DNA of 64,000 nucleotides from assembly GCA_964522745.1 (NCBI GenBank), contig CAZFWN010000003.1:1-64000 (forward strand). The letters run 5' to 3'. The notes under the pieces were generated by a model. That model was not told the DNA's origin. It worked only from the letters and a program-made list of their open reading frames with translations, and ran no database searches. Both the position numbers and the translations under genes were made by a program. This document shows, piece after piece, positions 42,456-50,990 of the stretch (its first letter is position 1; every line of letters begins with the position of its first letter). Origin of the DNA: DATBHW01 sp964522745. GTDB lineage: Bacteria; Chloroflexota; Ktedonobacteria; Ktedonobacterales; DATBGS01.

Positions 42456-43604
42456 GTGCGAACACAATCGCCTAGAGCATTCGTTCCGAGCAGGTTACTG
42501 CGCTGGGTCATCCCGGCGCATCTTGGGGTGATTCTGCTCTTCATTGCCGGATGCGGGAGTAATTCCTCCATTCTCGACCCGCAGGGGCCAACGGCAAGTA
42601 GGGAAGCCACGCTTTTTTGGATTATCCTGGGCGTCGCAACCTTTGTGTTTCTGGCCGTTGAAAGCGTATTGATTTATTCGGTTATTCGCTTCCGCGAGCG
42701 GCCTGGCGCGCCAGAGCCGCGCCAGATTCACGGCAATACCAAGTTGGAGATAGTCTGGACGATTGTTCCCTCGTTTGTATTGTTTGTGGTGCTGGGAGTG
42801 ACGATCAGCACGCTCTTTCAGATTCAGGAGCCGACGGGCCAGCCCACCATCTATGTCAATGCGGTTGGGCATCAGTGGTGGTGGGAGTTCCGCTATTTTA
42901 ACAATGCGGCTGATGCCCAGGCCAATGCGCAGAATTTGATGTCTCCTCAGCATATCTTCAACAGCCCGACGCCGCAGGTGACAACCGCCGATAATCTTGT
43001 GGTGCCGGTGACGACAGTAGCGGGGCAACCAACGTCGGGGACGGTGGTGCATGTCAATCTGGTCTCTGATAACGTCATCCACAGTTTCTGGATTCCGCAA
43101 TTATCTGGTAAGACCGATGTGATTCCCGGTCATCTGAACCATCTGTGGTTCACCGCCGATACGACGGGAACCTATCAGGGGGCCTGCGCCGAGTTCTGCG
43201 GCGACCAGCATGCCCATATGCGCTTCGAGGTCATCGCCAAAAGCATGACGGACTACAGCGCCTGGCTGGGCGCCCAGCAGCAGCCGGCGAACAATCCTGT
43301 AGCCGGGTCGCTGGCGGATCAGGGCAAGCAGTTGTTCTTTTCGGCGGTCTTCCTGAACAACCAGCAGTGCCTCGCCTGCCACTCGATCTATGGAACCAAT
43401 GCGCAAGGTATTGTTGGGCCGAACCTGACGCACTTTGGCAGCCGCGATCTGATCGCTGGCGGCGTGCTGACCAATACCCCGGCCAATCTGGCGCAGTGGC
43501 TCACCGATCCGCAAAGCGTCAAGCCAGGGAATGATATGCCCTATTTAGGGTTGTCTCAGCAACAGGTCCAGGCGCTGGTAGCCTACCTTGAGAGTTTGCA
43601 ATAG
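42456..43604 (+). CDS. ctaC: Cytochrome c oxidase subunit II with fused cytochrome c domain
   Basis: A 382-residue lipoprotein-type subunit II. The N-terminus ends in a lipobox FIAGC (Cys 33), followed by two membrane helices. The CuA domain has the complete ligand set C-A-E-F-C-G-D-Q-H-A-H-M. The C-terminal cytochrome c domain has CLACH and a downstream Met in NDMPYLGLS. This is the caa3-type layout, which takes electrons directly from cytochrome or cupredoxin donors. The start is uncertain: GTG at 42456, after GCAGGAC, fits the signal peptide, while an ATG-like extension to 42348 is less likely. Confidence 0.9.
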   Translation: MRTQSPRAFVPSRLLRWVIPAHLGVILLFIAGCGSNSSILDPQGPTASREATLFWIILGVATFVFLAVESVLIYSVIRFRERPGAPEPRQIHGNTKLEIVWTIVPSFVLFVVLGVTISTLFQIQEPTGQPTIYVNAVGHQWWWEFRYFNNAADAQANAQNLMSPQHIFNSPTPQVTTADNLVVPVTTVAGQPTSGTVVHVNLVSDNVIHSFWIPQLSGKTDVIPGHLNHLWFTADTTGTYQGACAEFCGDQHAHMRFEVIAKSMTDYSAWLGAQQQPANNPVAGSLADQGKQLFFSAVFLNNQQCLACHSIYGTNAQGIVGPNLTHFGSRDLIAGGVLTNTPANLAQWLTDPQSVKPGNDMPYLGLSQQQVQALVAYLESLQ

Positions 43605-43645
43605 TGTGTAGGTGCTGAGAGCTTGAAACAAACAAGGAGAGAGTT

Positions 43646-45334
43646 ATGGCAATCCAGGGCGTAGCTGTCCCGCAAAAAGCATACAGCGCCGAGCGCTTGA
43701 GCAGGACAGCTATTGGATCATGGCTTACGACCACCGATCATAAAAAAATCGGCGTCATGTATATGTTCACGGGGTTTTTCTTCTTCCTCGTTGGAGGAGT
43801 AGAAGCGCTGCTGATTCGCACACAGCTTGCTGTGCCGAATAATGTCGTACTCAGCCCGGACCTGTACAATCAGGTTTTCACCATGCACGGCACCACGATG
43901 ATCTTCCTCTTCGTGATGCCCTTCCTGACAGGTCTAGGTAACTATATCGTGCCGCTGATGATCGGCGCGCGAGATATGGCCTTCCCGCGCCTGAATGCGT
44001 TAGGCTACTGGCTGGTTCTCTTCGCCGGTATCTTTCTGAACCTCAGCTTCGTTGCCGGTGGCGCACCCAACGCCGGTTGGTTTAGCTATGCGCCGCTGAC
44101 CGAGGCGATTAGCTGTAATCGTTTCGGAGGAGCGCTGTGTTCTCCAGGAACAAATATGGATTTCTGGGTGCTGGGCATTCAGATTCTGGGCGTTTCCTCC
44201 ATTGTTGGCGCGCTGAACTTCGTAGTAACTATCTTGCGGCTGCGTGCGCCTGGCCTGACGATTAACCGGATGCCGCTCTTTACCTGGATGACGCTGATTA
44301 CGTCATTCCTGCTGCTGTTTGCCATTCCAAGCCTGACAGCAGCCAGCGCGATGCTGTTCCTTGATCGTCATCTGGGCACGCATTTCTATCAATATGCCTT
44401 TGGTGGTGATCCGCTGCTCTGGCAGCATCTCTTCTGGTCCTTCGGCCACCCGGAGGTGTATATCCTGATCTTGCCCGCTTTTGGCATCGCCTCAGAGGTA
44501 CTGCCGGTCTTCTCGCGCAAGCCGATCTTTGGCTATACGTTTGTGGCCTGGTCGGGCGTGGCTATCGGCTTCCTAAGCTTCACCGTCTGGGCGCACCATA
44601 TGTTTGCAGTGGGCCTGCCGATCACGGCCCAGGCGTTCTTTGCGACAACGACGACGCTGATCGCTATTCCAACGGCGGTGAAGATCTTTAACTGGGTGGC
44701 GACGGTCTATGGTGGCAAAATCCACCTGACGGCGGCGATGTACTTTGCCATTGGCTTTGTCGCCATGTTCCTGATCGGCGGCCTGAATGGCGCCGCGCTC
44801 GCCATTGTGCCCTTTGACTATCAGGTGACAGATAGCTACTTTGTCGTTTCGCATATTCACTATGTCCTCTTCGGTGGCACGGCGCTGGCGATCTTCTCGG
44901 CGTTGTTCTACTGGTTCCCCAAGATCAGCGGCAAGTTTTTGAATGAGACGCTGGGCAAGGTTCAGTTCTGGATCGTGATTATCGGCCTGAATCTGGCCTT
45001 CTTCCCGATGCACCTGCTCGGCCTGCTGGGGATGCCACGCCGCATCTATACGTATGCGTCGAATGGCTCCTGGGACGAGTTGAACCTGCTCTCGACGGTT
45101 GGAGCATTCATCATTGCCCTTGGCGTGCTGCTCTTTGTCATCAACTTCTTCATGAGCATGATTGGCGGGCAGAAGGCGCCCGATGATCCCTGGGATGCCT
45201 TCACCCTGGAGTGGATGACCACCTCGCCACCGGCAGTGTATAACTTCAAGACGATTCCGACGGTGCGCAGCCGCCGCCCGTTCTATGATGCCAAGCACCC
45301 TGATAATCCCGACTGGAAACGACGTTCCCATTAA
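43646..45334 (+). CDS. ctaD: Cytochrome c oxidase subunit I
   Basis: A 562-residue heme-copper oxidase subunit I with twelve helices. Catalytic features are visible: FTMHGTTMIF (heme a His), SFGHPEVYILILPAFG (CuB His, cross-linked Tyr and the proton-channel Glu of A1-type enzymes), WAHHMFAVG (two further CuB His) and VSHIHYVLFGG (heme ligands). It reduces oxygen to water and pumps protons. GGAGAG lies before the ATG. Order II-I-IV-III matches caa3 operons. Confidence 0.95.
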   Translation: MAIQGVAVPQKAYSAERLSRTAIGSWLTTTDHKKIGVMYMFTGFFFFLVGGVEALLIRTQLAVPNNVVLSPDLYNQVFTMHGTTMIFLFVMPFLTGLGNYIVPLMIGARDMAFPRLNALGYWLVLFAGIFLNLSFVAGGAPNAGWFSYAPLTEAISCNRFGGALCSPGTNMDFWVLGIQILGVSSIVGALNFVVTILRLRAPGLTINRMPLFTWMTLITSFLLLFAIPSLTAASAMLFLDRHLGTHFYQYAFGGDPLLWQHLFWSFGHPEVYILILPAFGIASEVLPVFSRKPIFGYTFVAWSGVAIGFLSFTVWAHHMFAVGLPITAQAFFATTTTLIAIPTAVKIFNWVATVYGGKIHLTAAMYFAIGFVAMFLIGGLNGAALAIVPFDYQVTDSYFVVSHIHYVLFGGTALAIFSALFYWFPKISGKFLNETLGKVQFWIVIIGLNLAFFPMHLLGLLGMPRRIYTYASNGSWDELNLLSTVGAFIIALGVLLFVINFFMSMIGGQKAPDDPWDAFTLEWMTTSPPAVYNFKTIPTVRSRRPFYDAKHPDNPDWKRRSH

Positions 45335-45354
45335 GGGGCAGCTCAAGGTATAAT
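45325..45354 (+). promoter_or_regulatory. Putative internal promoter before oxidase subunit IV
   Basis: A perfect -10 TATAAT at 45349-45354 lies 18 nt after TTCCCA (45325-45330, 4 of 6 matches to the -35 consensus). It sits just past the subunit I gene and could give extra transcription of the subunit IV-III genes. Confidence 0.4.
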
Positions 45355-45403
45355 AGAACTAACGCGGGCCTACCGCCCTCATTCGCTCTCAGGAGGTTTT
45401 ATC

Positions 45404-45694
45404 TTGTCGCAGGAACAGGCTCAACATAGAAGCAGCACTGATCAAGAAGAGACGTTCACACTGGCGGGAGGCCATGAGGTCACTGCCCATCATGGTGAGG
45501 AAGAGGAGCATATCCATCTTCCCGGCCCCAGCTACTGGCCGATCTTGCTGGCGGCTTCCATTGCGCTGACGCTGATAGGGTTGATTATCAGTGTGACCCT
45601 GGCCGCAATTGGGCTGCTGCTGGCCTTTATCTTTGGCATTGGCTGGGGCATGGGTTGGGGCCTTGAAAGCCATCAGGAAGCAACGGTAGAATAG
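45404..45694 (+). CDS. Cytochrome c oxidase subunit IV-like small membrane protein
   Basis: A 96-residue protein with a His/Glu-rich N-terminus and two closely spaced hydrophobic segments (about 43-83) ending in GIGWGMGWG. Size, topology and position between subunits I and III identify it as a subunit IV-type accessory. The start is TTG at 45404, with a strong CAGGAGG about 8 nt upstream. Confidence 0.75.
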   Translation: MSQEQAQHRSSTDQEETFTLAGGHEVTAHHGEEEEHIHLPGPSYWPILLAASIALTLIGLIISVTLAAIGLLLAFIFGIGWGMGWGLESHQEATVE

Positions 45695-45706
45695 AGGGAC
45701 GAAGGC

Positions 45707-46321
45707 ATGAGTGCTGTCCATAAAGAGCAGCCAATTGATATTACTGGAGAAACGCTCAGTGAGGGGCGAAGCCTTGCCTGGTGGGGCATGGTCTTCTTCA
45801 TTGCCTCGGAGGCGTTGCTCTTTGCCAACCTGATTGCTGGCTATCTTTATCTGCGGGTGCGCGCTGGCACCTGGCCGCCGCCAGGCACGGGCGATCTGAA
45901 CGATATTACGCTGCCGATCATTAATACCGTGATTCTGCTTTCCAGCAGTATTCCCATCCGCTTTGCAGGGAGGGCTGCGGCCAGCGGTCAGATGCGCCGG
46001 GCGGCAGGGTACATTTCATTAACGGTGGCGCTGGGTGTGATCTTCCTGAGCCTGCAAGCCGTCGAGTATAGCAGCAACAACTTTGGCATTACCGCTGGTG
46101 TGTTTGGATCCACCTTCTATGCGATTACAGGCTTGCACGGGGCACACGTCGCTGCTGGTATTATTTTCCTGGTGGTGAACTTCTTCCGCACATTACGCGG
46201 GCAACTGACGAAAGAGAAACATTTCTCGCTGGTGGCCGGTGAGATGTACTGGCACTTTGTCGATGTAGTGTGGATCTTCGTGTTCTCGCTTGTCTATCTT
46301 ATTACGGTTATTAAGTTCTGA
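45707..46321 (+). CDS. ctaE: Cytochrome c oxidase subunit III
   Basis: A 204-residue, five-helix subunit III of the heme-copper oxidase. Family features are WWGMVFFIASEALLFANLIAGY near the start, FYAITGLHGAHVAAGIIFL, and the C-terminal YWHFVDVVWIFVFSLVYL with the conserved HFVD. It stabilises subunit I and proton uptake. It follows the small subunit by 12 nt with GAGGGACGAAGGC upstream. Confidence 0.93.
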   Translation: MSAVHKEQPIDITGETLSEGRSLAWWGMVFFIASEALLFANLIAGYLYLRVRAGTWPPPGTGDLNDITLPIINTVILLSSSIPIRFAGRAAASGQMRRAAGYISLTVALGVIFLSLQAVEYSSNNFGITAGVFGSTFYAITGLHGAHVAAGIIFLVVNFFRTLRGQLTKEKHFSLVAGEMYWHFVDVVWIFVFSLVYLITVIKF

Positions 46322-46444
46322 GGAGATGAGCGACGAGCCTGGCCTGTTGAATGCTAATCATCTGGGTAAAGACCCTGTATCATGATTATGCAAGCACGGA
46401 CACTTTGAGTGCAGCCCTTGAGGCTGAGAAGGGCGGGCCAGCAA

Positions 46445-46867
46445 ATGGATCAGGACACTTCTGGCAGCGCCAATCAGGCGCTCGCTACAGGTGCAGGTGC
46501 CAGCGCGTTATCGGATGGCAAACCGACTCCGCTGCGCTGCTCGATTTGTCGTAAGCGCATCTGGGCTGGCGGGCTGACGCTGGACGAGCCGGCAGAGGCG
46601 CCAGAGCCGCAGCGGTCCTGGCTGCTGTGCAAGGGCTGCCACGCGGCAGTGCTAGAGCAGTTGGAGCGCTCGCCGGTGCGCACGCCCGTGCGGATGCGTG
46701 TCGCGGTTGGCATGGTGGCAGCAGAGCGCTGGCCGCGTGCGCGCACGCGGCGCCTTGGCAAAGAGCGCGAGGACCATGTATGGATTGCGGTCCTTGGCTG
46801 GGGGTTTGTCGCCATTATGCTGCTGCACCTGATTATTATTGTGCTGTTGGCGCAACTTGCGAAGTAG
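46445..46867 (+). CDS. Tail-anchored protein with zinc-ribbon-like Cys pairs
   Basis: A 140-residue protein. Two CxxC motifs (LRCSICRKRIWAGG and LLCKGCHAAV) suggest a small zinc-binding module. A basic stretch and one C-terminal membrane helix (about 115-137) follow. I do not recognise a named family. It follows oxidase subunit III and may be part of that transcript. The ATG at 46445 is preferred to 46409 because of the purine-rich GAAGGGCGGG upstream. Confidence 0.6.
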   Translation: MDQDTSGSANQALATGAGASALSDGKPTPLRCSICRKRIWAGGLTLDEPAEAPEPQRSWLLCKGCHAAVLEQLERSPVRTPVRMRVAVGMVAAERWPRARTRRLGKEREDHVWIAVLGWGFVAIMLLHLIIIVLLAQLAK

Positions 46868-46904
46868 AGGCGCCGGCGGTTTGCTCAAAGAGGTGTCTGC
46901 ATCC

Positions 46905-46932
46905 GGCGAGAAGGGCGCAAGCCTTTCTCGCC
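46905..46932 (+). terminator. Hairpin after oxidase operon
   Basis: GGCGAGAAGG (46905-46914) pairs with CCTTTCTCGCC (46922-46932) with one bulged T and a 7-nt loop. It lies about 40 nt after the zinc-ribbon protein stop and probably ends the oxidase transcript. Confidence 0.55.
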
Positions 46933-46985
46933 GTGTGCTATTTCTGAAGCAGTGTGTGCTTTCTTTAATCAGAGGGGAGGAGACA

Positions 46986-47450
46986 ATGGCCTCAACGCCG
47001 GATATGGCCTCGACACAAGATGTTGCGCCAGTAAAGAAACCGATCTCATCCTGGCGGCTGGTTGCCGGCCTGGTGGTTGGCGATGCCTGCATGTTTCTGC
47101 TGTTTGCAACGCTGGGATGGGCTTCGCATGGTCAGAAGGATGCGCTGTGGTGGGTGGTGGGCACCTCTGGCGCCACCATCGCCGTCAGTTGGTTTGCTAT
47201 TGCGCCCTTCTTTGGCGTCTATCGCCAGTCGGTGACGGCAAAGACGGGAACTATGCTGCTGCGCACAGCGTTGGCCTGGGTCTGTGCCTGGCCGCTCGGC
47301 TTTCTGCTGCGCTGGCTCCTGACGCATACGACCCAGCCGCTCACCGTCGGGCAGCAGGTGAGCTTTGCCATCACCACGTTGATTTTCACGATGATCTTTC
47401 TGGAGGTATGGCGCGGACTCTTTGGCCTGCTTGCTAATCGCAAAAGATAA
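46986..47450 (+). CDS. DUF3054 membrane protein
   Basis: A 154-residue protein with four predicted helices. The segment GDACMFLLFATLGWASHG and the following FGVYRQ and TALAWVCAWPLGFLLRW match the DUF3054 family, whose function is unknown. The ATG at 46986 has GGGGAGGAG immediately upstream; earlier in-frame starts run into the terminator hairpin. Confidence 0.78.
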   Translation: MASTPDMASTQDVAPVKKPISSWRLVAGLVVGDACMFLLFATLGWASHGQKDALWWVVGTSGATIAVSWFAIAPFFGVYRQSVTAKTGTMLLRTALAWVCAWPLGFLLRWLLTHTTQPLTVGQQVSFAITTLIFTMIFLEVWRGLFGLLANRKR

Positions 47451-47560
47451 GGCGTCGGGTGCTGCTTGTTGTGCTTCGCATCAGCGTGGTAGAATTTTGG
47501 TGCATCCTATTGTATTCATCACCCAGACGTTCTTTGGGTCTGCTATAGCAGGAGCCATAT

Positions 47561-49528
47561 ATGGAGACCTCTTCCAGAGGAAGGAGGCCAGGGGTTAATC
47601 GGGGCGACAAAGCTGCCGCTCAACAGGTTATGAGCGCCTCTTGTTCTGGCGATGAGGCGCTGAGTACGCCGCTTGTGCAACCGATGGATGAGCATGGGCT
47701 GCTTGCCAGCGTCACCAGCAATATGGCGAGTGGCTTTGTGCTTTTTGATCGCCAGGAGCGTATTACCTATGCGAATGCCCGCGCCGAACATATCCTGGGC
47801 TGTGGCGCCGGCGCGCTGGCTGACCAGCCTGCAAGAGAGTTTCGCCAACAGTTGCTGGCACTGGCAGTCGAACCGCAGGCGGCAGAGGAAGCGTTAGCGC
47901 ATCTGTGGGCCAATCCTGATGAGGCAGTCACCGATCTGGCCCTGACGCACGCGGCGATCCACTGGCTGCGTGTGCGTAGTTTCCCTATCTGCGAGCCACC
48001 CGGCGAGCCACTCGGCTGGGGCATGCTGCTTGATGACATCACGCTGGAGCGTGCGTCGGAAAAATATAAATCCGAAGCGCTGGCGATGGCCGCGCATGAG
48101 TTGAAAACCCCCCTGGCCGTTATTAAAGGCTCTGCGACAACACTGCTGGCGAATTCGCAACGTTGGGATCCAACGACCCAGCGCGAGATGTTACAACTCG
48201 TTGATGAGCAGGTAGATCGCCTGCATGAACTGGTCAATGGCTTGCTGGACATCTGGCGGCTGGATGCCGGCATGCTGCCGATGAATCTGGCGCCCCTGCG
48301 CTTGTCGGAAGTGCTGGCGTCGCTGATAGTTCACTGGCAGACACAGGCTCCCCAGCATCGGATCGTCTTGGCGCTGCCGGCTGATCTGCCGGCGCTGATT
48401 GTTGATCGGGGCCGCTTTGAGCAGGTCTTCGGCCATCTCCTGGACAACGCGCTGAAATATTCACCCGGCGGCACGATTACTATTGCGGCAGAAGTGAACG
48501 CCGGCGTTATTGATATTCGCATTGTTGACCAGGGGCGCGGGATCGCGCCGGAACACCTGGAGCGCATATTTGAGCGCTTCTATCGCATTGCCGATGCTGA
48601 TGAGCCAGTTGCGGGCAGTGGTATGGGCCTGGCCGTTGCCAGGGCGCTGGTTCAGGCGCATGGCGGGCGCATCTGGGCTGAATCGGCTGGTCCCGACCAG
48701 GGGGCAACATTTCATGTCGCTCTGCCGCTTTCGCCGCCACGCATGGCGGCATCTTCCCCATCAGCGCAGCCTCGTAGGAGCAGCGGGCCGCTGGCACTCC
48801 CCACAGAGAGCAGCGCCCGTCCGCGTGTGCGCAGCGAGCGAAAGACGATCCTCATTGTTGATGCTGACCCTGGCATGATGCGTTATGTGCGCACCAATTT
48901 CGAGGCCCAGCAGTATCGTGTCCTCGCCGCCTCTGATGGGACGCAAGCGTTTCGCTTGATTGAGCGCGAGGAGCCTGATCTTCTGCTCCTGGATGCGGGA
49001 GCGCCAGGCATGGGTGGTTTTGAGCTATTGCAGCGCCTGCGCGATTTCTCGTCAATTCCAGTGATTCTGCTGACAGCGCAGCCCTGTGAGAGCGATTGTG
49101 TGCAGGCGCTTGATATGGGGGCATCAGATTACCTTGGTAAGCCGTTTGGCATGCAGGAATTGCTGGCGCGTGTGCGCGCTGTGCTGCGCCAGCACGGCCA
49201 GGCTGATGAGCGAACCCCACAGAGTACCCTCTTTTCCTGTGGCGAACTTGCGATTGATTTTGCCCAGCGCCAGGTGTGGCTTGCGGGCCAGGAGGTGCAA
49301 CTGAGCCGGACAGAGTATAAACTGCTCGCGGTGTTGGCGCAGCATGTCGGGATGGTGCTGACGCACGAGTTGCTACTGGAGAAGGTCTGGGGGCCAGGCT
49401 ATAGCCGCGAGATGGATTTTATTTGGGTCTATATCCGGCGGGTGCGCCGCAAGATTGAGCCAGACCCCAGCCAGCCGCGCTATATTCTGACCGTTCCTGG
49501 TGTTGGCTATAAACTGGCCCGGCTTTGA
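47561..49528 (+). CDS. Single-chain two-component regulator: PAS-kinase-receiver-DNA-binding
   Basis: A 655-residue protein joining a whole two-component pathway. Domains in order: PAS (about 48-165), HisKA with H179 in MAAHELKTPL, HATPase with N296 in HLLDNALKYSP and the G boxes DQGRGIAP and GSGMGLAVA, a Ser/Pro linker (391-425), a receiver domain with D434, phospho-acceptor D478 in LLLLDAG and K527 in GKPF, and an OmpR/KdpE-type winged helix (about 555-653, SRTEYKLLAVLAQH and IRRVRRKIEPDP). There are no membrane helices, so it probably senses a cytoplasmic signal through PAS. CAGGAG precedes the ATG. It lies between oxidase and thioredoxin genes, so redox control is a guess. Confidence 0.9.
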   Translation: METSSRGRRPGVNRGDKAAAQQVMSASCSGDEALSTPLVQPMDEHGLLASVTSNMASGFVLFDRQERITYANARAEHILGCGAGALADQPAREFRQQLLALAVEPQAAEEALAHLWANPDEAVTDLALTHAAIHWLRVRSFPICEPPGEPLGWGMLLDDITLERASEKYKSEALAMAAHELKTPLAVIKGSATTLLANSQRWDPTTQREMLQLVDEQVDRLHELVNGLLDIWRLDAGMLPMNLAPLRLSEVLASLIVHWQTQAPQHRIVLALPADLPALIVDRGRFEQVFGHLLDNALKYSPGGTITIAAEVNAGVIDIRIVDQGRGIAPEHLERIFERFYRIADADEPVAGSGMGLAVARALVQAHGGRIWAESAGPDQGATFHVALPLSPPRMAASSPSAQPRRSSGPLALPTESSARPRVRSERKTILIVDADPGMMRYVRTNFEAQQYRVLAASDGTQAFRLIEREEPDLLLLDAGAPGMGGFELLQRLRDFSSIPVILLTAQPCESDCVQALDMGASDYLGKPFGMQELLARVRAVLRQHGQADERTPQSTLFSCGELAIDFAQRQVWLAGQEVQLSRTEYKLLAVLAQHVGMVLTHELLLEKVWGPGYSREMDFIWVYIRRVRRKIEPDPSQPRYILTVPGVGYKLARL

Positions 49529-49670
49529 TGAAACCCTGGCTGTGCGTCCACCATATCGAGCTTGTTCTGGTGTTTGTAAGGCGTCTTGCCAATTTGTCAG
49601 TCTTTGTGCAAAGTACCCACCGTATACTGCATTAGGTAATATCACATCCTCTTGAGGCGTGGCTGGTGCC

Positions 49671-49693
49671 GTAGCATCGGCCACCGTGCCGGC
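49671..49693. repeat. Copy 1 of a 23-bp GC-rich dispersed repeat
   Basis: GTAGCATCGGCCACCGTG followed by CCGGC matches 63239-63261 at 21 of 23 positions. The second copy forms a hairpin between convergent genes. It may be a REP-like element. Confidence 0.4.
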
Positions 49694-49741
49694 AAGTGCG
49701 CCGCAAGGGTCGGCAGCCTACGAGCAAAGGGGGAGCGCACG

Positions 49742-50326
49742 ATGGAACTGGCTGAAACACATACGGTTCTGCTTATAGAAAGGGACGCGGCACTGCGCAA
49801 GGTTATCGCCCTAGGGTTGAGGCAACAGGGTATCAATGTACTTGAAGCGTCTTCTGCCCAGGCTGCGCGCGTGCTGATCGCTCAACGTCCATCGCTTCTA
49901 ATTCTGGATATTGATGGTGGCGCTGCCGGTAATCATACCCTGCTGCCAGAACTGCGGGCGGACAGTGGGCTGGCGGAGACGCCAGCCGTTGTGCTGGCCT
50001 GGGATTGTTCCCCTGAACTGAGCGATCAGCTTGCCAGCGATGCTGCGGCGGTCTGTCTTGCCAAGCCATTTGATGCGCGTCACCTCTTCAGTAAAGTGGA
50101 GGGACTGCTAGAGTCCCTTCCCAAGCGCTGCGAGCCAAAAGAGGTGCTTGCGGTAGCCCAGAGTTCGTCCCCAAGCATCTGGCCGATTGTGCTGGCGCTG
50201 GGGTTGATGCTGGTTGCCAGCGGGTTTCTTGTTCACCCGGCGATCATAGCCCTCGGTCTGGTGATTGTCTTAGGGTCAATGCTGCTCTGGGGCTTTGAGC
50301 CAGGTGTGCGGCCTGGCGAGGCATAA
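49742..50326 (+). CDS. Membrane-anchored receiver-domain protein
   Basis: A 194-residue protein. A receiver domain occupies about 8-125, with the acidic pocket E13/D15, phospho-acceptor D56 in LLILDID and K108 in LAKPF. Two membrane helices follow (about 145-161 and 166-185). There is no output domain, so it may act as a membrane-tethered phosphate sink or protein-binding switch, perhaps for the hybrid regulator encoded just upstream. The ATG at 49742 follows AAGGGGGAG. Confidence 0.75.
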   Translation: MELAETHTVLLIERDAALRKVIALGLRQQGINVLEASSAQAARVLIAQRPSLLILDIDGGAAGNHTLLPELRADSGLAETPAVVLAWDCSPELSDQLASDAAAVCLAKPFDARHLFSKVEGLLESLPKRCEPKEVLAVAQSSSPSIWPIVLALGLMLVASGFLVHPAIIALGLVIVLGSMLLWGFEPGVRPGEA

Positions 50327-50354
50327 AAACAATGGGCGAGGCATAAAAACAATG
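50315..50354 (+). repeat. Tandem 20-bp duplication over a translation start
   Basis: GGCGAGGCATAAAAACAATG occurs at 50315-50334 and 50335-50354. The first copy contains the stop of the receiver gene, and the second ends with the ATG of the thioredoxin gene. The ATG of the first copy opens a four-codon frame that stops in the second. Confidence 0.8.
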
Positions 50355-50957
50355 GCCGACCACATTTTGCAGGCACAGACAGAGGGACACGCCCAGTCGG
50401 CTGGAAAGCCGCGCAAGAAGCGCCGGGCAATAGCGATGCTGCTCTTCTTTACAGCGCTCAATATCATGCTGGTGGCGTTCCTCTGGCATCTTCTCACCAC
50501 GCCGCAAACGACGATTACTGGCAATGCGCAGATACCCCTGGTTGGACATCCCGCCCCTGATTTTACGCTGACGACCTGGGATGGAAAGCAGGTGCATCTC
50601 GCCGCGCTGAAAGGCCAGCCGGTGGTGTTGAATTTCTGGGCATCCTGGTGCGATCCCTGTAAAGCCGAGCTGCCCCTTTTGGAGCATGCCTGGCAGAGCT
50701 ATCACGCTGAAGGCGTGGTGTTCATTGGCGTGAATTATCAAGATCAGGCACAAGCGGCCCAGCAGTTTTTACAAAAATACCACGTTACCTATCCCACTGG
50801 CCCGGATACCTCAGGCACGATGAGCGCGCAGTATGGTGTCAATAATATTCCCACGACTATTTTTATCGACCGCGCTGGGATCGTCCAGCGCGGCATCTTA
50901 GGGCAGATTAAAAACCAACAGCAGCTTGATGCTGATATGCAGCAACTTCTCAAATAG
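50352..50957 (+). CDS. TlpA/ResA-like membrane-anchored thioredoxin
   Basis: A 201-residue protein with a basic N-terminus, one membrane helix (about 25-47) and an extracytoplasmic thioredoxin domain. The redox pair is C100-D-P-C103 in FWASWCDPCKAELP, and the cis-Pro segment is NNIPTTIF. Such proteins reduce apocytochrome c or CuA cysteines, which fits the nearby caa3 oxidase genes. The ATG at 50352 is the second of two duplicated starts; an earlier in-frame start (50295) lies in the receiver gene. Confidence 0.88.
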   Translation: MADHILQAQTEGHAQSAGKPRKKRRAIAMLLFFTALNIMLVAFLWHLLTTPQTTITGNAQIPLVGHPAPDFTLTTWDGKQVHLAALKGQPVVLNFWASWCDPCKAELPLLEHAWQSYHAEGVVFIGVNYQDQAQAAQQFLQKYHVTYPTGPDTSGTMSAQYGVNNIPTTIFIDRAGIVQRGILGQIKNQQQLDADMQQLLK

Positions 50958-50990
50958 GAGCAGGTCGCTATTTGTGACTGGCTGCTGCTC

